A stretch of DNA of 18,645 bases from Alphaproteobacteria bacterium (lineage in GTDB: Bacteria > Pseudomonadota > Alphaproteobacteria > Acetobacterales > Acetobacteraceae): positions 1 through 18,645 of the forward strand of contig JAMFRY010000119.1 in assembly GCA_026225015.1 (NCBI GenBank), in the 5' to 3' direction. A program made the position numbers and the translations under genes. Within the stretch, counting starts at the first letter, position 1. Each line of letters starts with the position of its first letter. The notes beneath the pieces were generated by a model. That model was not told where the DNA came from. It saw nothing but the letters and a program-made list of their open reading frames with translations, and made no database searches. Below are positions 13,504 through 18,645 of the stretch, piece after piece.

Positions 13504-13773
13504 ATGTCTAAAGCTTTTATTGCAGAAGTTATTCAGAATTCCGCGGAAATCACCGGTGTGGCAGCCAACCGCGCGGCCGCGGATCTGATCGAGGCGATCG
13601 TTAAGGACCTGAAAAAGAACGGAAAATTTACCCTGCCGAGCTTCGGCACGTTCACGGTGCGCAAGACCAAGGCGCGCAAGGGTGTGAACCCGCGCACCGG
13701 GGAAGAGATCAAGGTAAAGGCTGGCAAAACCGTGCGCTTCAAGGCCTCGCCTTCGCTGAAAAAGATCGTCTGA
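13504..13773 (+). CDS. hup: HU-family DNA-binding protein
   Basis: An 89-residue histone-like protein that binds and bends DNA non-specifically and helps organise the nucleoid, replication and repair. The fold is recognisable: an N-terminal helical dimer half (MSKAFIAEVIQNSAEITGVA and following), the signature LPSFGTFTVRKTKARKGVNP near residues 44-63, and the arm/PRTGEEI segment, with the C-terminal FKASPSLKKIV. The proline that intercalates in HU/IHF arms is expected in the NPRTG segment and is present. AGAGG lies 7 bases before the ATG. The leader is about 220 bases, holds a DnaA box and a CTTTGCAG repeat, and is longer than for most genes here. A terminator follows, so it is monocistronic. 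Confidence 0.95.
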   Translation: MSKAFIAEVIQNSAEITGVAANRAAADLIEAIVKDLKKNGKFTLPSFGTFTVRKTKARKGVNPRTGEEIKVKAGKTVRFKASPSLKKIV

Positions 13774-13804
13774 AATCCGAGCAGCCGAGTCGTTAGTTTG
13801 CGCG

Positions 13805-13841
13805 AATGCAGCCTATGCAAAACCAGGCTGCATTTTCTTTT
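13805..13841 (+). terminator. Intrinsic terminator after the HU gene
   Basis: AATGCAGCCT (13805-13814) pairs perfectly with AGGCTGCATT (13825-13834) across a 10-base loop, followed by TTCTTTT. It begins 32 bases after the HU stop. Confidence 0.8.
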
Positions 13842-13934
13842 GGGGGGTGACCGGAATCGGCCGTTTTTGTTTGAAAAAGTGACGCATTGATAGGCTTCGC
13901 TGCGCTTTGCCCATGATACGGGCGACTCGGCGTC

Positions 13935-14020
13935 GGGCGGATAAGCGGCGCGCGGCTAGCGCAGCGCCATCCGCCGCTTCTGCCAGCCAAGGTGGCGGAT
14001 GACGCTACGCTTATCCGCCC
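13935..14020. repeat. Nested palindromic intergenic repeat (REP/BIME-like)
   Basis: GGGCGGATAAGCG (13935-13947) is the perfect inverted copy of CGCTTATCCGCCC (14008-14020), and inside it CATCCGCC (13968-13975) is the inverted copy of GGCGGATG (13994-14001). The element therefore consists of two related half-palindromes facing each other. Sequences of the form GGCGGATAAGCG...CATCCGCC are, as I recall, widespread in proteobacterial intergenic DNA. It lies between the convergent HU and parE genes, where it could also end parE transcription. A separate 7-bp inverted repeat (GAAGAAC-AA-GTTCTTC, 14030-14045) abuts the parE stop. Confidence 0.8.
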
Positions 14021-14045
14021 TACGATTCAGAAGAACAAGTTCTTC

Positions 14046-16025
14046 CTAAATATCCAACTCCTGAACCGATCGCGCGTTTTCCTGGATGAACTGGAAGCGT
14101 AGTTCCGGCCGCTTGCCCATCAGGCATTCTACCCGTTCAGCGGTAAAAGCCCGCGATTCGGGATTGGCGATGATTCTCAACAAAATGCGTTTTTTGGGAT
14201 CCATCGTGGTATCCTTCAGCATTGCCGGCGGCATTTCACCTAGGCCCTTGAATCGGCTCACCTCGATCTTAGCGCCCGGTTTGAAGGTTTTCAGCAATTT
14301 CTCCCTTGCGGCGTCGTCCATGGCGTAGACGCTTTTGGCGCCCTGGGTAAGCCGGAAGAGCGGGGGCTGGGCCAGATAAATATGCCCGTGCCGGATGAGT
14401 TCGGGAAGTTCGCGATAAAAGAAGGTCATCAGCAGGCTGGCGATATGGGCGCCGTCGACATCGGCGTCGGTCATGATGATGACGCGTTCATAGCGCAGAG
14501 TGGCAAGGTTGAAGCTGTTTCCAACGCCGCAGCCGAGCGCTTCGATCAAGTCCTTCAGCTCCTGGTTCTGTCGGAGCTTGTCGGCGGAGGCGGACGCAAC
14601 ATTGAGAATCTTGCCCCGCAACGGCAGGATCGCCTGGGTGTTGCGGTCCCTTGCCTGTTTCGCAGAACCGCCGGCCGAATCGCCCTCAACCAGAAAAATC
14701 TCCGTGCCCTCGGCGTTTTCCCTAACGCAGTCGGCAAGCTTGCCGGGCAGGCGCAACCGGCGCGTGGCGGATTTGCGGGCGGTATCCTTGCTTTCCTTGC
14801 GGCGGATACGCTCTTCGGCGCGGTCGATCACAAAGGCTAACAAGTTGTCAGCCGCTTGCGGATCGCCTGCCAGGAAATGATCGAATCGGTCCCGCAGCGA
14901 GACTTCGGTGAGCTTGCCGGCTTCCGGAGAGGTTAGCTTCTCCTTCGTCTGGCCCTGGAACTGGGGATCGCGGACAAACAGGGAGAATTTTGCCGCCAGC
15001 GCGCCGGTGACGTCCTCGCCGATGATCTGCGCGCCGCGCTTGTTGCCGCGGCTCTCCGCCCAGGCCCGCAACCCTTTCAGCAATGCGCTACGGAAGCCGG
15101 CTTCATGCGTGCCGCCCAGGGGGGTGGGGACCGTGTTGCAATAGGTATCCAGCATGGCCTCGCCACGCTCCATCCAGGCGCAGGCCCATTCAAGCTTGCC
15201 TTGCGTGGCGCCGTCCGGCGCATTGGGCAGGTTGGCCTCGCCGGCCCAGATCGCCGGCAGAACCAGCGGCGAGCCGTTCAATTCCGCTTGCAGCGAATCC
15301 CGCAAGCCGCCCGGAAAATGCAACTCCGCAGACGCGGGCGTTTCGGAGTCACCCTTCAACAGCGCCGCATCGACCGACCATTTGATGCGCACGCCGCGAA
15401 ACAGATAGGCCTTGGACCGGCACAGCCGGTAAAGCCGGGCGGGCACAAAATGTTTATCCCCGAAAATCTCGCTATCCGGCACGAAGCGGATGGTGGTGCC
15501 GCGCCGGTTTTGGATCGGGCCGGCATCGATGAGCTTGGTTTTCGGCGTGCCACGCGCATAATCCTGCCGCCAAAGCCGTTTGTCGAGCGCCACCTCGGCC
15601 GTGAAGCTCGAGGACAGCGCGTTGACGACGGAGGATCCCACCCCGTGCAGGCCGCCGGATGTGGCATATGCCTTGCCGGAAAATTTTGCCCCCGAATGCA
15701 GCGTGGTCAGGATGACTTCCAGAGCCGATTTGTTCTTGAATTTGGGGTGCGGGTCTACCGGGATGCCCCGCCCGTTATCGCGAACGGTCAGGCAATTGCC
15801 GGGGGCAAGGGTCACTTCGATAAGACTGGCATGGCCGGCCACGGCCTCATCCATGGCGTTGTCGAGGATTTCGGAGGCAAGATGGTGCAGCGCGTTCTCG
15901 TCGGTGCCGCCGATATACATACCCGGCCGCCGCCGGACGGGTTCAAGCCCTTCCAGCACCTCGATATCCTTCGCGGAGTATTTCTGCTCCGCCGCATTGC
16001 CGGCAAAAAGGTCACTCAACGCCAT
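14046..16025 (-). CDS. parE: DNA topoisomerase IV subunit B
   Basis: The ATPase subunit of topoisomerase IV, which with ParC unlinks daughter chromosomes. The 659-residue product has the GHKL ATPase blocks (SEILDNAMDEAVAGHA at 51-66, DNGRGIPVDPHPK at 83-95, ATSGGLHGVGSSVVNALS at 121-138). The TOPRIM metal-binding motifs follow, with EGDSAGGS at 447-454 and DADVDGAHI further on. The conserved RFKGLGEMP motif lies near the C terminus. The SGGLHGVGSSVVNALS form and lack of a long insert favour ParE over GyrB. The start ATG 16025 gives MALSDLFAGNAAEQ; GGAG lies only three bases before it, which is tight. The patatin gene lies 97 bases upstream on the same strand. Confidence 0.96.
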   Translation of the reverse strand: MALSDLFAGNAAEQKYSAKDIEVLEGLEPVRRRPGMYIGGTDENALHHLASEILDNAMDEAVAGHASLIEVTLAPGNCLTVRDNGRGIPVDPHPKFKNKSALEVILTTLHSGAKFSGKAYATSGGLHGVGSSVVNALSSSFTAEVALDKRLWRQDYARGTPKTKLIDAGPIQNRRGTTIRFVPDSEIFGDKHFVPARLYRLCRSKAYLFRGVRIKWSVDAALLKGDSETPASAELHFPGGLRDSLQAELNGSPLVLPAIWAGEANLPNAPDGATQGKLEWACAWMERGEAMLDTYCNTVPTPLGGTHEAGFRSALLKGLRAWAESRGNKRGAQIIGEDVTGALAAKFSLFVRDPQFQGQTKEKLTSPEAGKLTEVSLRDRFDHFLAGDPQAADNLLAFVIDRAEERIRRKESKDTARKSATRRLRLPGKLADCVRENAEGTEIFLVEGDSAGGSAKQARDRNTQAILPLRGKILNVASASADKLRQNQELKDLIEALGCGVGNSFNLATLRYERVIIMTDADVDGAHIASLLMTFFYRELPELIRHGHIYLAQPPLFRLTQGAKSVYAMDDAAREKLLKTFKPGAKIEVSRFKGLGEMPPAMLKDTTMDPKKRILLRIIANPESRAFTAERVECLMGKRPELRFQFIQENARSVQELDI

Positions 16026-16122
16026 CGACTCCAGAGGCTACGCAACCATGAGTTGGCACGATCGGGGAGCCAGGCCAAGATGGGGGCCGAGATGGGGGCC
16101 TGAAGCCGGCGCTGCGCCGGGA

Positions 16123-17298
16123 CTACGCGCCGTCGCGGTGGATATCGTGGGTAGCGATGCCATCGTCGAGCTCGGAAATTGTGAGCCAATCCTTGTGTTG
16201 CAGGGTGTTGCGCGTGTCGAAATAGCCGGTGCGCCAGTGATCCTTCATGGAAAGCCGGCTGAATTCATAATCCTTGGCGTCGCCTTCATAGGCCTTCTGG
16301 CGGTAGATGAGCTGGATGATGTTGATCGCGGGCAGGTGATCCAATTCGGCCTTATGCTCGCGTTGTTCGGGGCTAAGCCGGTCCTGCGGGATGAGCGCCA
16401 AGGCGTCGCGCAATGCCTGCTGGAGCTTATGGACACGGGTATAATGGTCGGTCATCGTGCGGGTGCGAGAGGAGTATTGGATATCCTTCAGCCGGGTGAG
16501 GACTTCCGGCATGTCGCGCGGAATGTCTCCTCTGGCGCTGAACAGATCGACCTGGAAGACCAGGGTGTTCTGCGACCCGCAATTTTCGAGGAGATGCAGT
16601 AGCGGGGTGTTCGAGACCAGCCCGCCATCCCAGAAATAGTCCTTGCCGATCCGCACCATGGGCAAAGCCGGCGGCAGGGCGCCGCTCGCCATCACATGTT
16701 CTGGCGTAATCACAACGCTCGCATTGTCGAAATAGGCGAAATTCGCGGTCTCGACATCTACCGCGCCCACCGCGAATCGGGTCGTGCCGCTGTTGAGAAG
16801 CTCGAAATCGACGAGTTTTAGCAGTGAATGATGCAGCGGCGAGCTGTCGTAGAACGAGGTTGCGGTCTTGGCGCCGCGCTGGGCCGACCAGGCATTGACG
16901 AGATTGGGCCTGAAAAACCCAGGCTGGCCGAACAGCATTGCGCTCATCGCCGAGAGCGCGTTGCGCGCCTTTCGGGGGGCATCGCCTTCCGGCCAGACGG
17001 TGAGCGGATCGTGGGCGGTAATCGTGGTCCAGAACTGCTCCAGCCGCTCCAGCCGTTTCTCCCGCGGATTGCCGGCAATGATCGCCGAATTTATGGCGCC
17101 GATGGACACGCCGGCAACCCAATCCGGCTCCAGCCCGGCCTCGTGCAGCGCCTGATACACGCCGGCCTGGTAGGCGCCCAACGCCCCCCCGCCCTGCAAA
17201 ACCAGACTGATGCCGTCGCAGCCCTTTGGCCGGTCGATGGATTTTAACGGATTGACCGGCTTGCGAAGCGGGACTCTGGGGTCAAGGGACATATCCAT
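16123..17298 (-). CDS. Patatin-like phospholipase/hydrolase (DUF3734 type)
   Basis: A 391-residue serine hydrolase with the patatin Ser-Asp dyad: oxyanion loop QGGGALGAY (35-43), nucleophile S65 in GVSIG (63-67), and catalytic D224 in the DGG motif (YFWDGGLVSN). The C-terminal 120 residues (TDHYTRVHKLQQALRDAL, then LPAINIIQLIYRQKAYEGDA) match the DUF3734 extension. There is no signal peptide, so it is probably cytoplasmic. Patatin/DUF3734 genes often sit beside bdhA and adc in alphaproteobacteria and are thought to act on intracellular PHB or lipid (role inferred from context). Here the gene is divergent from adc, with a 149-bp gap holding the control region. The start MDMSLDP at 17298 has AGAG-like purines upstream; ATG 17292 is an alternative. 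Confidence 0.93.
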   Translation of the reverse strand: MDMSLDPRVPLRKPVNPLKSIDRPKGCDGISLVLQGGGALGAYQAGVYQALHEAGLEPDWVAGVSIGAINSAIIAGNPREKRLERLEQFWTTITAHDPLTVWPEGDAPRKARNALSAMSAMLFGQPGFFRPNLVNAWSAQRGAKTATSFYDSSPLHHSLLKLVDFELLNSGTTRFAVGAVDVETANFAYFDNASVVITPEHVMASGALPPALPMVRIGKDYFWDGGLVSNTPLLHLLENCGSQNTLVFQVDLFSARGDIPRDMPEVLTRLKDIQYSSRTRTMTDHYTRVHKLQQALRDALALIPQDRLSPEQREHKAELDHLPAINIIQLIYRQKAYEGDAKDYEFSRLSMKDHWRTGYFDTRNTLQHKDWLTISELDDGIATHDIHRDGA

Positions 17299-17377
17299 GC
17301 GGTGCTCTCCGGATGACGAATGGCTTTTGGTTCATCTACATCTAGGTGCTGATTAAGTTGAAGCCGGGGAATTTATC

Positions 17378-17411
17378 GTGACATAAACGTCACATGAACA
17401 ATCGGTACAAT
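17378..17411 (+). promoter_or_regulatory. Palindrome and possible -10 upstream of adc
   Basis: GTGAC-ATAAAC-GTCAC (17378-17393) is a perfect 5-bp inverted repeat, and TACAAT (17406-17411) is a good -10 hexamer 37 bases before the adc ATG. The palindrome sits across the -35 position, as an operator or activator site would. It lies in the divergent gap and so could also affect the patatin gene. The regulator is unknown, and the palindrome differs from the TGTAAA array at 1870-1980. Confidence 0.4.
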
Positions 17412-17447
17412 CATCCTAAATAGGGAAAAGCAACCCGGAGGACCTGA

Positions 17448-18182
17448 ATGACCCGTGACGAAATCCTGGCCGCCCCGTCCATGCCCCTCGCCAGCCCAAG
17501 CTATCCCAAAGGTCCGTTCCGTTTCATCAACCGGGAATATCTTCTTATTCATTACGAGACGGACCCCGAGGCATTGCGGCGGTTTCTGCCGGAACCGTTG
17601 GAGCCCGACGGAAATGATGTGTTTTTCGAGTGGATGAAAATGCCGGATTCGACCGGATTTGGCGATTATGAGGAAAGCGGCTGCGGAATCGCTGCCCTCT
17701 ATAACGGCGTAAAATGCAATTTCAGCGTCATGATGTTTCTGGATGACGAATCACCGACCACCGGCGGGCGCGAGATATGGGGCTTTCCCAAAAAATATGG
17801 CGTTCCACGGCTGAAGGTCATTCATGAGACCCTGACCGGGACTTTGCATTATGACGAGGAGCGGGTCGCGTTGGGGACAATGGTCTACAAAACCACCCCG
17901 TTGGACCATGCAAAGACGGTTGAGGGGATGAAAAAGCTCAACGTAAACCTCAAATTCCTCCCCGATGTTGATGGTTCGCCGAAAGTTGCGCAGCTTGTCG
18001 GCTATCATCTGGAGGATATCGACCTGAAATATGCCTTCATCGGAGAGGCGCGGTTGCATCTGGTGCCGCATGCGAATTGCCGCCTGGCGGATTTGCCGGT
18101 ACGGAAAATTCTCTACGGCAGCCATCTTTGCGCCGATCTGACCCTGCCCTACGGCAAGGTTCTGCACGATTATCTCGCCTGA
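17448..18182 (+). CDS. adc: Acetoacetate decarboxylase
   Basis: This enzyme converts acetoacetate to acetone and CO2 through a Schiff base. The 244-residue product has the lysine pair K115-K116 in GREIWGFPKKYG, the same numbering as the catalytic Lys and its neighbour in the clostridial enzyme. Other blocks are FINREYLLIHYETDPEAL (26-43), FFEWMKMPDSTGFGDYEESG (59-78) and VPHANCRLADLPVRKI near the C terminus. GGAGG lies six bases before the ATG, the best ribosome binding site in this part of the window. bdhA starts 21 bases after the stop on the same strand, so the pair forms an operon handling acetoacetate and 3-hydroxybutyrate. Confidence 0.97.
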   Translation: MTRDEILAAPSMPLASPSYPKGPFRFINREYLLIHYETDPEALRRFLPEPLEPDGNDVFFEWMKMPDSTGFGDYEESGCGIAALYNGVKCNFSVMMFLDDESPTTGGREIWGFPKKYGVPRLKVIHETLTGTLHYDEERVALGTMVYKTTPLDHAKTVEGMKKLNVNLKFLPDVDGSPKVAQLVGYHLEDIDLKYAFIGEARLHLVPHANCRLADLPVRKILYGSHLCADLTLPYGKVLHDYLA

Positions 18183-18203
18183 TTTACAACGAAGGGGTGA
18201 AAC

Positions 18204-18645
18204 ATGGCTCTTAACGGAAAGGTGGCGCTGGTCACGGGTTCGACCAGCGGAATTGGTCTCGGGATCGCCCGGGCATTGGCCGCGGACGGCGCCGATATCA
18301 TGCTGAACGGGTTCGGCGATGCCGGCGTAATCGAGAAATTGCGCGCGGAACTGGCGGCCGAATTCAAGGTGAAGGTTGCGTATGACGGCGCGGATTTGAG
18401 CAAGCCCGATCAGGTCGCGGCGATTGTGAAGAAAACGCAGGATGACCTGGGAAGCCTGGATGTTCTGGTCAACAATGCCGGCATTCAGTTCGTCGCGCCG
18501 ATTGAGGAGTTTCCTGAAGCGAAATGGGACGCCATCATCGCGATCAATCTTTCGGCGGTTTTCTATGGCATGAGGTTCGCGATTCCAGGGATGAAGGCCA
18601 AAAAATGGGGGCGGATCATCAATATCGCTTCAGCGCACGGGCTGG
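18204..18645 (+). CDS. bdhA: 3-hydroxybutyrate dehydrogenase, cut by window edge
   Basis: An NAD-dependent short-chain dehydrogenase that oxidises (R)-3-hydroxybutyrate to acetoacetate in PHB and ketone-body breakdown. The first 147 residues are visible. They show the cofactor motif TGSTSGIG (11-18), NNAGIQFVAPIEEF (90-103), which is characteristic of BdhA rather than general SDRs, and the catalytic serine S143 in NIASAHGL. The Tyr-x-x-x-Lys pair lies beyond the window. AAGGGG (18192-18197) lies six bases before the ATG. Its product is the substrate of the adc gene just upstream. Confidence 0.93.
   Translation, partial: MALNGKVALVTGSTSGIGLGIARALAADGADIMLNGFGDAGVIEKLRAELAAEFKVKVAYDGADLSKPDQVAAIVKKTQDDLGSLDVLVNNAGIQFVAPIEEFPEAKWDAIIAINLSAVFYGMRFAIPGMKAKKWGRIINIASAHGL

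Noticed and set aside
16078..16100. AGATGGGGGCC repeated 12 bp apart, and a CCGGCG-CTG-CGCCGG hairpin (16106-16120) between patatin and parE
   Set aside because: The direct repeat is short and low in complexity. The hairpin has no T tract on either strand, so I do not call a terminator.
1..18645. CRISPR arrays, insertion sequences, prophage or integrase at the tRNA pair
   Set aside because: No regularly spaced repeats of CRISPR size, no transposase or integrase frames, and no copy of either tRNA 3' end further along the window.

Overview
The window looks like the chromosome of a GC-rich alphaproteobacterium, most likely from the Rhodospirillales/Acetobacteraceae side. The supports are an acyl-CoA-type XRE regulator, a patatin/DUF3734-adc-bdhA cluster typical of polyhydroxybutyrate users, and alphaproteobacterial-style murA, dcd, parE and HU sequences. 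The placement is inferred from protein resemblance only. No insertion sequence, phage gene or CRISPR array is visible. Nearly all the sequence is tightly packed, single-copy chromosomal genes.

Layout. 1-311 (-): cut-off end of an unrecognised one-helix membrane protein. 458-1858 (-): XRE/short-chain fatty-acyl-CoA regulator (ScfR/RamB/PrpR type). 1859-2016: control region with three near-identical palindromes (TGTAAA-N3/4-TTTACA) spaced by whole helical turns, between the regulator and a small histidine-rich protein (2017-2253, +) that has a strong terminator behind it. 2393-3058 (+): aat (leucyl/phenylalanyl-tRNA-protein transferase), followed closely by a secreted protein of unknown function that starts at a TTG (3060-3656).

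3726-10464 (+): a six-gene operon, hyfB-hyfC-hyfE-hyfF-hyfG-hyfI, every gene overlapping the next by 1 or 4 nt. It encodes a membrane complex built like a group 4 [NiFe] hydrogenase/complex I: two antiporter-like subunits, a NuoH-like subunit, a HyfE subunit, the large catalytic-type subunit and the small Fe-S subunit. The large subunit has lost all four cysteines that bind nickel and iron, and has no C-terminal tail to be cleaved. No ferredoxin-like subunit, formate dehydrogenase or hydrogenase maturation gene is present. It therefore belongs with the 'energy-converting hydrogenase-related' (Ehr) complexes, whose reaction is not established. This is the most interesting system in the window.

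10512-13013 (-): murA, dcd, a 51-codon gene not normally called (translationally coupled to dcd), and a helix-turn-helix/transmembrane gene that appears split by a frameshift at a 7-nt homopolymer. 13106-13284 (+): tRNA-Thr(GGT) and tRNA-Phe(GAA), followed by a perfect DnaA-box nonamer and then an HU-family gene (13504-13773) with its own terminator. 13935-14020 is a large nested palindromic intergenic repeat.

14046-16025 (-): parE (topoisomerase IV subunit B). 16123-17298 (-): patatin-like hydrolase. Divergent from it, 17448-18182 (+) adc (acetoacetate decarboxylase) and 18204-end (+) bdhA (3-hydroxybutyrate dehydrogenase, cut by the window edge) form a ketone-body/PHB breakdown module.
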